A stretch of DNA of 64,000 nucleotides from Martelella mediterranea (GCA_003001975.1 PVUG01000015.1:40192-104191); one strand, 5' to 3'. Counted from the stretch's first letter, positions 34,664-43,593 are shown. Notes: a model not told the origin generated them from the sequence alone. Translations and numbers: made by a program.

Positions 34664-35715
34664 GCGATGTGACAGCCGGCGCCCGCCTTCATGGCGGGTC
34701 CGGTGCCTTGCGGGCCGGCGTCTTTGTCGGCCTTTTCGCGGCATTGTTCGCGGCGCTGATCTTTGCCATCGGCGCGGGGCGGTTTGCCGTCTCGCCCGGT
34801 CGGATCGCCGAAATCATTCTCGCCTATATCGCCGCCCCCACCGCGCCGCTTGAGAACATCGACGAGCGGATCGTGCTTCTGGTGCGCATGCCACGGGTGC
34901 TGATCGCCGCCGTTTCCGGTGCGGCACTTGCCGTTGGCGGTGCGGCGCTTCAGGGCGTCTTCCGCAATCCACTGGTCTCGCAGCAGGTGCTCGGCATCAG
35001 CCAGGGGGCGGCCTTTGGCGGCGCGCTGGCCATTCTGCTCGGCTATGCCGGGGTCACGCTTTTGGGGCTGGCCTTCATCTTCGGCCTTGCCGCCCTCGTT
35101 GTCGTCGGGCTTCTGGCGCGCATCAACGGGCGCACCGAGATTGTCACCGTCATCCTCTCGGGCATGGTGGTCGGCGCGCTGTTTTCCGCGCTCGTCTCCG
35201 TGGTGCAGTTTGTCGCCGATCCCAATACCTCGCTGCCCGCCATCGTCTACTGGCTGATGGGTTCGTTTTCGACGGCCACCTGGGCGCGCTTCTGGCTCGG
35301 GCTTCCGGGGCTTGCCATCGGCATCGTCGCCGTGTGGCTCTTCCGCTACCGGCTCAATCTTCTGGCGCTGGAAGATACCGAGGCCCGCTCGCTCGGCGTC
35401 AATCCGGATCGCGAGCGCTGGTTCATCTTCGTCGCCACGGCGCTGATGACCGCAACGTCGGTGGCAATTGCCGGCATTGTCGGCTGGATCGGCCTCGTCA
35501 TTCCGCATGCCGCGCGCATTCTCGTGGGAGAAGATCACCGCGTGCTGATCCCGGCCTCGGCCATTCTGGGGGCCGCCTATCTCACCTTCGTCGATACGCT
35601 GGCGCGCACGCTGACGGCGGCGGAAATTCCGCTCGGCGTGCTGACGGCGCTGATCGGCGCGCCGGTGTTCGGCCTGCTTTTGCGCCGGCATTTCTCGAAA
35701 GCGAACCAGCCATGA
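34660..35715 (+). CDS. FecCD/BtuC-type ABC transporter permease
   Basis: A 351-residue permease with about nine or ten transmembrane segments. Family motifs include RMPRVLIAAVSGAALAVGGA, LQGVFRNPLVSQQVLGISQG and GIVGWIGLVIPHAARILVGE. It forms the membrane channel for the metal-chelate importer with the upstream binding protein and downstream ATPase. Its ATG overlaps the binding-protein stop (ATGA), and its own stop overlaps the ATPase start in the same way. Confidence 0.95.
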   Translation: MSDVTAGARLHGGSGALRAGVFVGLFAALFAALIFAIGAGRFAVSPGRIAEIILAYIAAPTAPLENIDERIVLLVRMPRVLIAAVSGAALAVGGAALQGVFRNPLVSQQVLGISQGAAFGGALAILLGYAGVTLLGLAFIFGLAALVVVGLLARINGRTEIVTVILSGMVVGALFSALVSVVQFVADPNTSLPAIVYWLMGSFSTATWARFWLGLPGLAIGIVAVWLFRYRLNLLALEDTEARSLGVNPDRERWFIFVATALMTATSVAIAGIVGWIGLVIPHAARILVGEDHRVLIPASAILGAAYLTFVDTLARTLTAAEIPLGVLTALIGAPVFGLLLRRHFSKANQP

Positions 35716-36470
35716 TCGGACTTGAAAACGCCAGTGTCGCCTTCGGTCATAATGTGATCTTCCGCGATGTGAGCTTTGACGTGCCGGTCGGGCGCACGAT
35801 GGCCATTCTCGGGCCGAACGGGCGCGGCAAGACCACGCTCTTGCGGGCGCTCCTCGGTTTCCAGCCGCTGAAGACGGGCACGCGCACCGCACCGAAGATT
35901 GCCGGCTATGTGCCCCAGCACGGCGCCTCGCAGGCGAAACTTTCCGGCCTCGATGTGGTGGTCATGGGCCATGCTGCTCAGATCGGGCTTTTCGGCCAGC
36001 CGGGCAAGGACGATATCGAAGCCGCAAGAGATGCGCTGGAAACCGTCGGCGCCATGCATCTGGCGGAGCTGCGCTATGACCGCATGTCCGGCGGCCAGCG
36101 GCAGATGATCCTCATTGCCCGTGCGCTTGCCACCGGCTCTCCCGCCCTCGTCTTCGACGAGCCGACCTCGGCGCTCGATCTCGGCAACCAGTCGAAAACG
36201 CTCGACCTCCTGAACATGCTGCGCGAACGCCGCGACAAGGCGATCCTGTTTACCACCCATGATCCGAACCATGCGCTGGCCGCGGCCGATGATGTGCTGC
36301 TGATGATGCCGGGCGGCCATGAGGTGAACGGCACGGTCGAGGACATGATCGTGCCGGAAGCGCTTGCGCGGCTCTATGGGGTCGATATGCGCTGGGTGGA
36401 CCTGACGGGCCCGGAAAGCGGCCCCCGCAAGGCCGTCATACCGGCATTCGCAGGAAGGGAGTTCCGATGA
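35712..36470 (+). CDS. ABC transporter ATP-binding protein (FecE/BtuD type)
   Basis: A 252-residue ATPase. Walker A reads GPNGRGKTT (Arg where Ala is most common), the signature is MSGGQRQMILIARAL, and Walker B/D-loop is LVFDEPTSALDLG with the switch His in FTTHDPNHAL. It energises the permease at 34660. The gene overlaps its neighbours by 4 bp at each end. The C-terminus (residues about 200-252) is longer than a minimal ATPase and ends in an unstructured-looking tail. Confidence 0.94.
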   Translation: MIGLENASVAFGHNVIFRDVSFDVPVGRTMAILGPNGRGKTTLLRALLGFQPLKTGTRTAPKIAGYVPQHGASQAKLSGLDVVVMGHAAQIGLFGQPGKDDIEAARDALETVGAMHLAELRYDRMSGGQRQMILIARALATGSPALVFDEPTSALDLGNQSKTLDLLNMLRERRDKAILFTTHDPNHALAAADDVLLMMPGGHEVNGTVEDMIVPEALARLYGVDMRWVDLTGPESGPRKAVIPAFAGREFR

Positions 36471-37771
36471 GCGTTGTTTATGTCAAATCGGCCTATGAGG
36501 GGCCGTCCGAGGTCTTCCGCGCGGCTGCGGCCGAAGGCCTTGTGCGCATTGTCGATCAGGCCGATCTCAGCGCCGAGCATCTGGCCGGCCATCACGGCCT
36601 GATCACCGGCAATCAGCTTGACCAGAACGAGATGCTTGATCTCAGAGACGCGCTTTCCGCCTTTCTCGATCGCGGTGGCCGCTGGTTCTTCAACGGCCAT
36701 ATGCTGCGTCCGCTTGTGGGCGGCATGGCGCAGTACCGTCCGATTGCTGCGCCGAAACGGGCGGATTTCGATCTTTCGCCGGTCAATGCGCATCCGATCT
36801 TTGACGGTATCGATCTGAAAAAACTCGAGACCAACAAGGGTGTCGCCGGATTTTACGGCCGCGGCTGCAATCCGCCGCCGGACGGTGCGGTCGTGGTCAA
36901 CGGGCTCGGTGCGGATGCCGTGCCGGTTGACTGGGTCTGGGTGCGGCCTGAAGGCGGGCGCATCTTCAGCCATGCGGGCAATGATCTTGCCACGATGGGG
37001 CGCGAATGGGACCTCCCGGCAACGCTTGCCGCGCGCATCATTGCCTGGGCCGATGGCGGCGAATGCGCCGATCCGGTGACCGCGAAACCTGCGGGCAAAT
37101 CCTATCAGGCGCGATTGGGCACGGCGGAAAGCTATCCGGGCTTCAAATCTGCGCCTGAACAGCGAAAGCGCCTCGTTCTGCCGTCATCGGGCTGTTATTA
37201 CCATACGCACAGTCTCGAGGGGCCGCGCTATGCATCCGCGTTCGACGTTGTCACCACGCCGGAAGCGCTCGGGGAGAGCCTGCGGGATGATGACACGCTC
37301 TGGGTGCCCTGCCGCACGCCGGCGCAGCGCATGATCGCACAACGTTCCGTTATCGACCGGCATCTTGCCGCAGGCGGAACGGTGATCGCGCTTGGCGAGA
37401 GCCTCTCGCATCTTTGGCTTCCGCATGTGGCCTTCACCCAGACCCCGACAAACTGGTGGTGGTGGCTGGAGCCCGGCGCCGATCTCGGCGTCACGATCGC
37501 AGACCCCGCCCACCCGCTGATGGCGGGCATGACGAACCGCGACGTGACCTGGCACCTGCATGGCTGGTTTGAACCGCCGACGGGCGCAGAGGTTCTGGTG
37601 CGTGACGGCGAGGGCCGCGCGATCTTCTACATCGACGAAGTTTCGACGCCCGGGCGGATGATCGTCTCCTCGCTGGACCCGATGTTCCACCACGGTTCGC
37701 ATTTCATGCCGGCGACAACGCGTTTTCTCGACCGGTTCATTCCCAATCTGAAGGGTTTTCTCAATGCATGA
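36467..37771 (+). CDS. Uncharacterised tandem GATase-like protein of the ABC operon
   Basis: A 434-residue protein with no signal peptide. It appears to contain two related halves. Half 1 (about 1-205) has LSAFLDRGGRWFFNGH and HPIFDGID; half 2 (about 230-434) has IDRHLAAGGTVIALGES and HPLMAGMT, each followed by a W-rich and then a D/G-rich strand region. The pattern resembles class I glutamine amidotransferase/ThuA-like folds, but I see no obvious Cys-His-Glu triad. It overlaps the ATPase by 4 bp and the next gene by 8 bp, so it should work with the transporter. Function unknown. Confidence 0.7.
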   Translation: MSVVYVKSAYEGPSEVFRAAAAEGLVRIVDQADLSAEHLAGHHGLITGNQLDQNEMLDLRDALSAFLDRGGRWFFNGHMLRPLVGGMAQYRPIAAPKRADFDLSPVNAHPIFDGIDLKKLETNKGVAGFYGRGCNPPPDGAVVVNGLGADAVPVDWVWVRPEGGRIFSHAGNDLATMGREWDLPATLAARIIAWADGGECADPVTAKPAGKSYQARLGTAESYPGFKSAPEQRKRLVLPSSGCYYHTHSLEGPRYASAFDVVTTPEALGESLRDDDTLWVPCRTPAQRMIAQRSVIDRHLAAGGTVIALGESLSHLWLPHVAFTQTPTNWWWWLEPGADLGVTIADPAHPLMAGMTNRDVTWHLHGWFEPPTGAEVLVRDGEGRAIFYIDEVSTPGRMIVSSLDPMFHHGSHFMPATTRFLDRFIPNLKGFLNA

Positions 37772-38276
37772 CACGATCACGGTCAGCGAAGGCGGCCGCG
37801 CGCTCACCTTTTCCTTTGACGACATCATGGCCTATCACGGCGGCGGTTTTCCAGGCGGTGTCGTTCACGGGCTGAAAGCCATGCAGGCGGCCTTTCCGCT
37901 GCTGGATGATGCTTTGCTGGAGCGCCGCGAAATCTCGGTGCTGACCGCCTTTACCGGACCGGGTGGCCGCGATGCGCTGGAAATGGTGACGCGGGCCCTG
38001 ACCGAAAACCGGCTGGCCGTCTTTCGCCCGCTCGGCGGCAAGGACGTGATCACCGATCCGCCGGGCCCCTATCTCTTCCGCTTTGCCTATCGCGGCAAGG
38101 CGGCGGAGGCCGTCATCAAGCCCGGTCATGTTCTGGAGGAATTCGTGCGGCTCGGCGGCAAGAAGGACAAGACGGCAGAGGAAACCGAACGCCACGAGGC
38201 GCTGAAACGCGAAATGGCCAACCGCCTTCTGCCGCTTCCCGCCGACGAGATCTACACGGCGCGGCTGATCGGCTGA
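37764..38276 (+). CDS. FmdE-like protein lacking the usual cysteines
   Basis: A 170-residue protein resembling the FmdE domain (formylmethanofuran dehydrogenase subunit E family). The normal HGHxCPGxxxG reads HGGGFPGGVVHG (His25 kept, Phe29 where Cys is expected). The second site, usually CxxDAxQxxT, reads GGRDALEMVT (Asp70 kept). A charged C-terminal helix follows (KKDKTAEETERHEALKREMA). FmdE-like proteins in bacteria often sit beside metal or molybdate-type transporters. It is the last gene of the operon and overlaps the GATase-like gene by 8 bp. No catalytic claim is made. Confidence 0.6.
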   Translation: MHDTITVSEGGRALTFSFDDIMAYHGGGFPGGVVHGLKAMQAAFPLLDDALLERREISVLTAFTGPGGRDALEMVTRALTENRLAVFRPLGGKDVITDPPGPYLFRFAYRGKAAEAVIKPGHVLEEFVRLGGKKDKTAEETERHEALKREMANRLLPLPADEIYTARLIG

Positions 38277-38291
38277 AAAGGCCGCCATCAG

Positions 38292-38536
38292 TCTCTCCCC
38301 TCAAGGGGGTGCATATGGCTTCGCCGCACAGCCCCCAAAACTTCTCGCCCCGGAGGGGAGAGATGTCGCGACAGCGACAGTGAGGGGGGAACGCATCCAC
38401 GCGGACGCCCTCACGAACGGCAATGCTGCTTCACCCTCACTGCCCCTTTCGGGGCATCTCTCCCGCAAGCGGGAGAGAGTATATGGAGCGAGATCCAAAG
38501 CCACCTGCGACAGGTCTCCCCCTCAAAGGGGGAGAT
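38292..38536. repeat. Rhizobial-type intergenic palindromic repeat array
   Basis: This covers most of the 303-bp gap 38277-38579. It begins with TCTCTCCCCTC (38292-38302) paired to GAGGGGAGAGA (38353-38363), then GATGTCGCGACAGCGACAG. Further stems follow (TGCCCCTTTCGGGGCA at 38441-38456, CTCTCCCGC/GCGGGAGAG at 38458-38476 and TCTCCCCCT/AGGGGGAGA at 38516-38535). Such arrays between convergent genes are common in Rhizobiales. The ADH gene ends just after it on the other strand, so it may also terminate transcription. No coding sequence is seen. Confidence 0.7.
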
Positions 38537-38579
38537 CAGTTTTCGGCCCGCTGTTGTGAAACCGGCGGGCAGTGCTAGG

Positions 38580-39596
38580 TCACACGCGCAACAGCGTCTT
38601 GATGGCGCGGCGCTCGTCCATGGCCTTGTAGCCTTCGGCGACCTGGTCGATCGGCAATTCGAGGTCGAAGACCTTGCCGGGCCGGATTTCGTCCTTCAGC
38701 ACCATGTCCATCAGCTTCGGCAGATAGCGGCGCACCGGCGCGGGACCGCCGAACAGGCGCTTCTGCTGGAAGAACAGCCCTTCGCCGCCAATCGTCACGC
38801 CGTGGGGCACGCCGACAAAGCCGACAGCGCCGCCCGGACGCGCGCAACCGAGCGCCTGATCCATGCTCTCCTGCAGGCCGACGCATTCGAGAACGGCATC
38901 GGCGCCGACGCCGTCGGTCATTTCCTTGATGGCGGCAACGCCTTCCTCGCCGCGGGTTTCGACGATATCGGTGGCGCCGAACTCGCGGGCGAGCTTCTGG
39001 CGGCTTTCATGGCGGCTCATGGCGATGATGCGTTCGGCGCCCATCAGTTTTGCCGAGAGAACGCCCATCAGGCCGACAGCCCCGTCGCCGACGACAACGG
39101 CGGTCGAGCCTTCCTTCACGCCGGCGGCTTCGGCGGCATAATAGCCGGTGCCGAGAACGTCGGAGACGGCCAGCATGTGCGGGATCTGCCCGTCGGTCGG
39201 CATGTTGTCGGTGGCCACCAGCGTGCCGTCGGCCAGCGGTACGCGGGCATAAGGGGCCTGTGCGCCGCTCATGAATTCACGCTGTTCGCAGGAGGAGGGG
39301 TAGCCGAAGCGGCAATGCGGGCAGGTGTTGTCGGACAGCACGAAGGAACCGACGACGAACTGGCCGGGCTTCACGGTCGTCACGTCGCTGCCGACTTCCA
39401 CGACCACACCGCAATATTCGTGCCCCATATGCATGGGTTCATCGAGCGGCTGCGCACCGCGATAGGGCCACAGATCCGAGCCGCAGATGCAGGTGGCCGA
39501 CAGCTTGATGATGGCGTCGGTGGGTTTGAGGATTTTAGGATCGTCGACGGTCTCGTAACGGACGTCGCCGGGGGCATGCATCACGGTGGCAAGCAT
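38580..39596 (-). CDS. Zinc-dependent alcohol dehydrogenase family protein
   Basis: A 338-residue MDR enzyme; the start is the ATG at 39596 with AAGAAGGAGAAGACC upstream. Catalytic-zinc ligands are in CICGSDLWPY and MHMGHEYCG. The structural-zinc lobe has three Cys (TCPHCRFGYPSSC). The Rossmann motif is VVGDGAVGLMGV. It belongs to the broad threonine/alcohol dehydrogenase-like group whose substrate cannot be read from sequence. It lies 20 bp downstream of the MFS exporter gene and is probably co-transcribed with it, possibly under the divergent LysR gene at 40968. Confidence 0.9.
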   Translation of the reverse strand: MLATVMHAPGDVRYETVDDPKILKPTDAIIKLSATCICGSDLWPYRGAQPLDEPMHMGHEYCGVVVEVGSDVTTVKPGQFVVGSFVLSDNTCPHCRFGYPSSCEQREFMSGAQAPYARVPLADGTLVATDNMPTDGQIPHMLAVSDVLGTGYYAAEAAGVKEGSTAVVVGDGAVGLMGVLSAKLMGAERIIAMSRHESRQKLAREFGATDIVETRGEEGVAAIKEMTDGVGADAVLECVGLQESMDQALGCARPGGAVGFVGVPHGVTIGGEGLFFQQKRLFGGPAPVRRYLPKLMDMVLKDEIRPGKVFDLELPIDQVAEGYKAMDERRAIKTLLRV

Positions 39597-39616
39597 GGTC
39601 TTCTCCTTCTTGGGTT

Positions 39617-40810
39617 TTAACGTTTGAGCAGCGAGCGGCCGCTGCCCACAAACAGCATGGCGGCGATCGCCATGAGAATACTGCCGATAAAGGTCGCGCT
39701 GATGCCGAAAGCGTCCAGCAGCACGCCACCGATCAACGCGCCGAGCAGGATAGATGCCTGAATTGCGGCGACCATCAGACTGCCCGCAGCTTCCGGCGCA
39801 TCGTCGACATTCTGCGACAACCACGCCATCCAGATGATCGACACAGCCGTGTTCATCGCGCCCCAGATGGCCAGAAGAACGGCCACCACAATGAGTGAAT
39901 GGCCCGACACCAGCAGGCCGAGCGTGACCGCGCCCATGATCAGCGGCGGTGTGATCAGCAGACGAATAACATGATCGCCTGCAAGCTTTCCGGCAAGCCA
40001 TGTGCCGATGAAACCGGCGCAGCCGAGCACCAGCAGGAGGATCGAGAGCGTTGTTACGCCGACGCCCGTGACCGTTTCGAGAAACGGGCGCAGATAGGTA
40101 AACATCGTGAATGCCGATCCCCAGGTGAATATGATCGCCCCGAGCGCGCGCAGAAAATAGGGGCGCAGCAGCACGCCCAGCAGATTGGCAAAGGTGAGCC
40201 GGTTGCGCGCGGGCAGGGCGGGCAGGGCGGCGAACTGCCAGACAAGATTGATGACGACCAGCGGCACCAGCACCCAGAACACGCCGCGCCAGCCGATCAA
40301 CCCGCCGAGATAACTGCCGATCGGGGCGGCGAAGGCGGCGGCAAGCGCCTGGCCGGTATACATGATGGCAAGCGCCTGCGGCACTTTTGCCGGCGGCACC
40401 AGCCGCATCAGCACGGCGGTGGCGAGCGACCAGAACCCGCCAATGGTGATGCCGAGCAGCGCGCGCGCACTCATCAGCACCGCGAAATTCGGCGCAAGCG
40501 CGATCATCACCAGCGAGATCAACATCAGCGTGGTCATCGTCAGCAGCACGATCTTGCGATCAATCCGTCCGGCAACCGTTGCCGTCAGCAGGCTGGCCGC
40601 GACGGCAAAGAGACCGGAAACGGAGATTGCCTGCCCCGTTTGTCCCGCCGTGGCGCCAAGGCCTTCGGCCATCGGCGTCAGCAGGCTGACGGGCATGAAT
40701 TCCGAGGCGATCAGCATGGCGACGCAAAGCGTCATCGATAAAACCGCGCTCATGGGATGCGCGACGGGCGCGCTGTCATGGCTTGCAGGACTGTTTTCGG
40801 TGGATGTCAT
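39617..40810 (-). CDS. MFS exporter (DHA1, AraJ/SotB-like)
   Basis: A 397-residue major facilitator with 12 predicted transmembrane segments. The sequence AVLSMTLCVAMLIASEFMPV at helix 1 and GRIDRKIVLLTMTTLMLISL (motif A region) resemble sugar or drug efflux carriers of the DHA1 family. It would export a small compound by proton antiport. The zinc ADH follows in the same direction. It is divergent from a LysR gene, with 157 bp between the starts. Confidence 0.9.
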   Translation of the reverse strand: MTSTENSPASHDSAPVAHPMSAVLSMTLCVAMLIASEFMPVSLLTPMAEGLGATAGQTGQAISVSGLFAVAASLLTATVAGRIDRKIVLLTMTTLMLISLVMIALAPNFAVLMSARALLGITIGGFWSLATAVLMRLVPPAKVPQALAIMYTGQALAAAFAAPIGSYLGGLIGWRGVFWVLVPLVVINLVWQFAALPALPARNRLTFANLLGVLLRPYFLRALGAIIFTWGSAFTMFTYLRPFLETVTGVGVTTLSILLLVLGCAGFIGTWLAGKLAGDHVIRLLITPPLIMGAVTLGLLVSGHSLIVVAVLLAIWGAMNTAVSIIWMAWLSQNVDDAPEAAGSLMVAAIQASILLGALIGGVLLDAFGISATFIGSILMAIAAMLFVGSGRSLLKR

Positions 40811-40888
40811 TGATGCTCCGGATATGCCGTGCCATCGAAACTAGGGCCAAGCGGTCGCTTGAACCATGTCCTTTTCATCATAGATCAA

Positions 40889-40903
40889 ATGAATGGAATT
40901 CAT
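40889..40903. promoter_or_regulatory. Candidate LysR box between MFS and LysR genes
   Basis: Dyad ATGAAT-GGA-ATTCAT, with T-N11-A spacing inside it, lies between the divergent MFS (start 40810) and LysR (start 40968) genes. It is the best candidate operator in this 157-bp region. Confidence 0.5.
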
Positions 40904-40967
40904 GGATGGCGCTTCATTTTGCCGTTATGCTTCGCTCGGAACCAAAAAACAGCGAAACGGAGACGAT

Positions 40968-41861
40968 ATGCGGCGGGATGAACTGGGTGATCTGACGGTG
41001 TTCATGACCGTTGCGGAGGAGGGCAATTTCACCCGCGCGGCAAACCGCCTCGGTGTGTCGCAATCCGCCGTCAGTCACACGATCCGTCGGCTGGAGGCCT
41101 CGCTCGGCTTCCGCGTTCTGAACCGCACCTCCCGCAGCGTGTCCACCACGGATATGGGCGAAAAGCTGATCGATGCCTTGCGGCCGGGCCTCGAACAGAT
41201 CGAAAGCCGGATCGAGCAATTGCGTTCCATCGGCGATACGCCGGCCGGACTTGTGCGGCTCACGGCCTCGGCGACGGCGGTGCGCGGCATATTGTGGCCG
41301 GTGATCATGGAACTGGTGCGCGACTACCCGCATATCCGCATCGACATCAATACCAACAGCCGTCTGGCAGATCTGGCCGAAGGCCGGTTCGATGCCGCCG
41401 TGCGGCTTGCGGAAATGGTCGGCCCGGACCTGATTGCCGTGCCCGTGGGGCCATCCGTCGAAATGGCCGCTGTTGCTGCACCGTCCTATTTCGAAAAGCG
41501 CGGCGTGCCGCTGCACCCGGGTGATCTCGACGCGCATGACTGTATCGTCATGCGCTTTGGCGCAACCACCGCGCCCTATGACTGGGAATTCGAGAGAAAG
41601 GGCGAGGAGATCGTGCGCAAGGTTTCCGGTCCGCTGGTTTTCAACGAGGCCGAGTTCTGTGTCGCGGCGGCCCGCGAGGGTTATGGTATTGCCTATGTCA
41701 CCCTGCCGGAGGTCGAGGCGGACATCAAGGCAGGCCGGTTGCAGCGCGTGCTTGCCGACTGGTGCGAGCCGTTCGATGGTTTCCAGCTTTGCTATTCAAG
41801 CCGCCGGCAGATGAGTTCGGCGTTGCGGCTTCTGATCGACCGGCTGCGCTATCGCGGCTGA
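40968..41861 (+). CDS. LysR-family transcriptional regulator
   Basis: A 297-residue LysR protein; the start is the ATG at 40968 (GGAGACGAT before it). The helix-turn-helix is DLTVFMTVAEEGNFTRAANR then LGVSQSAVSHTIRRLEASLG. The effector domain begins about residue 90 (LVRLTASATAVRGILWPVIM) and contains RFGATTAPYDWEFERKGEEI, typical of the DsdC/CrgA-like branch. It probably regulates the divergent MFS exporter and ADH. Its 3' end overlaps the convergent sulfatase-fold gene by 13 bp. Confidence 0.92.
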   Translation: MRRDELGDLTVFMTVAEEGNFTRAANRLGVSQSAVSHTIRRLEASLGFRVLNRTSRSVSTTDMGEKLIDALRPGLEQIESRIEQLRSIGDTPAGLVRLTASATAVRGILWPVIMELVRDYPHIRIDINTNSRLADLAEGRFDAAVRLAEMVGPDLIAVPVGPSVEMAAVAAPSYFEKRGVPLHPGDLDAHDCIVMRFGATTAPYDWEFERKGEEIVRKVSGPLVFNEAEFCVAAAREGYGIAYVTLPEVEADIKAGRLQRVLADWCEPFDGFQLCYSSRRQMSSALRLLIDRLRYRG

Positions 41862-43492
41862 ACCGGTTCGGAGAATATCCGGATCAGTTTTCCCCGCATT
41901 TCGTCCATCGGCGGTTCGGGCGCATCGGCGGACGGGATCATGCCGGGCGTAAAACCCTCGGCTTCAAACCGTTCAACGATATGTGCATCGCGGCTGATGA
42001 CATGAACCGGCACGGCGCGCGAGGCATCGGAGCCGGTAATCAGCGGTGCGGGCTGGTGGTCGCCGAGCACGATGAAGACCGCATCCTCGCCGAAACGGGC
42101 AATATAGTCGCCGACGGTTTCAAGCGCATAATCGATGGTTTCGATATAGTGCCGGCGCACCCGTTCGCGGTCGGCCCAGACCACGGCCGGGGGATCGCCG
42201 CTTGTGGCCTGTTCGTCGAATACGCTGCCATCGCCGACATCGGACCAGTCAATCATCTCAGGCACAGGCGTCCAGGGCGCGTGGCTGGAAATCAATGCGA
42301 TTTCCGCCATCACCGGGCGGTCGTCACCGGTATGGCGCACCAGTCGGTCGAAGGCTGAAAGCGTGTACTGGTCGGGCATGGTCACCCAGTTGAAGGGTTC
42401 GCCTTCATAGCCGAGATCATCGGCGGCCAGGATGGTGTCATAGCCATAATAGGCGCTCTCCGGCCAGTCCATGGTAATGGCCGGCATCACGGCCGTCGTG
42501 CGCCAGCCGGCCTCGCGAAACAGCCGGTTCAGGCTTTCGCGGTGGCTCGTCATCAGCCGGTCGTAGCGCGCCTGATTATCGACCCACAGGCCGGACAGGA
42601 ATGTGCCGTGGGCAAGCCAGCTCAGCCCGCCCATGGTCGGCGAGCGGCTCCAGCCGCTGGCGGCGGCAAAGCCGGCCGCATTCAGCTCTTCTCCGATGGC
42701 TTCCAGCCGCGGTTCGATCAGCGGCGCATAAAGCGGGTCCTCGATGGCACTGCGCCCGTAGGATTCGATGAAGATCAGAACGACATCGCGGCCGCGCACG
42801 GCCTGAAACAGCGTGTCGGTACCCGGCAGGGACACGCTTTCGGCCAGCGACCGGTCGAAGCGCTGCATATCCCGCATGGCCTGGGTGACGGCGTGGACGC
42901 GATTGACGATATAGGTCGATGCGCGGGCATCGGCATAAGTCCGTGTTCCCGTTGCAGCCCCTGCGGTCCAAAGCGCAAGCCCGACGGCCAGAAGGCCGGA
43001 AAACACCCATGTCATGCCGCGCGCCTGCCTGCCGGCAGCTTTTGCCATAGGCCGCATGGACAGGAAGAACAGGACAAGCACACCGACAAAAAGGATGACG
43101 ACGCCGGTGACCGTCAGCATGGCGGTCATGGCGCCAAAGCTGCCGGCAAACAGGTTCCAGCCATCGGCGAAGATCCGCAGGTCGAGATAGGGGTTGAATG
43201 GCCGCCGGAACGCCGACTGGACGCCGATATCGCCGAGTTTCAAAAACAGGACCGTGCCGATGGCAAGTGTCGCCAGTGCTGCCAGAACAAGAGCCATGCG
43301 GCGCGGCAGCAAGACCAGCGCCAGCCCCAGCAGCGGAATTTCGATGGGCAGGTGCAGGAAGGCGCTTGCCGAAAAGCCGCCCGGATAATCCGGCAGGTTG
43401 AGCGTCACAAGGGCGATGACGGCAAACACCAGCACCGCGCCGGCCTGCCGGCCGGAAAGGTTCTGCTTGCAACGCGGCGCTTCAGCCATCAT
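41849..43492 (-). CDS. LtaS-like sulfatase-superfamily membrane protein
   Basis: A 547-residue protein starting at the ATG at 43492 (43489 equally possible; AAGGACATGTC precedes). Residues about 15-200 hold five transmembrane segments. The rest is an extracytoplasmic alkaline-phosphatase fold with IFIESYGRSAIED (metal Glu), MGGLSWLAHGTFLSG near the nucleophile region, and FIVLGDHQPAPLI (Asp/His ligands). Members transfer phosphoglycerol or phosphoethanolamine to envelope glycans or lipids. The adjacent flippase-like and phosphatidyltransferase genes fit an envelope role. A longer upstream frame reads through the 15-bp repeats and is rejected. Confidence 0.85.
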   Translation of the reverse strand: MMAEAPRCKQNLSGRQAGAVLVFAVIALVTLNLPDYPGGFSASAFLHLPIEIPLLGLALVLLPRRMALVLAALATLAIGTVLFLKLGDIGVQSAFRRPFNPYLDLRIFADGWNLFAGSFGAMTAMLTVTGVVILFVGVLVLFFLSMRPMAKAAGRQARGMTWVFSGLLAVGLALWTAGAATGTRTYADARASTYIVNRVHAVTQAMRDMQRFDRSLAESVSLPGTDTLFQAVRGRDVVLIFIESYGRSAIEDPLYAPLIEPRLEAIGEELNAAGFAAASGWSRSPTMGGLSWLAHGTFLSGLWVDNQARYDRLMTSHRESLNRLFREAGWRTTAVMPAITMDWPESAYYGYDTILAADDLGYEGEPFNWVTMPDQYTLSAFDRLVRHTGDDRPVMAEIALISSHAPWTPVPEMIDWSDVGDGSVFDEQATSGDPPAVVWADRERVRRHYIETIDYALETVGDYIARFGEDAVFIVLGDHQPAPLITGSDASRAVPVHVISRDAHIVERFEAEGFTPGMIPSADAPEPPMDEMRGKLIRIFSEPVQPR

Positions 43493-43518
43493 GACATGTC
43501 CTTGCCGTCCGGTTATCC

Positions 43519-43593
43519 GGATACCGTGCCACCGGATACCGTGCCACCGGATACCGTGCCACCGAATATCGTGCCACTGAATATCGTGACATT
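43519..43593. repeat. Five-unit 15-bp tandem repeat at a divergent promoter
   Basis: Units 1-3 are identical (GGATACCGTGCCACC), and units 4-5 are diverged (GAATATCGTGCCACT, GAATATCGTGACATT). The array runs from 26 bp upstream of the sulfatase-fold start to 14 bp before the TTG start of the UPF0104 gene. It takes up almost the whole intergenic space, so promoters or operators must lie within it. Copy number may vary between strains. Confidence 0.9.

Noticed and set aside
43519..43593. Possible CRISPR array
   Set aside because: The 15-bp units are directly adjacent without spacers, and no cas genes occur in the window.
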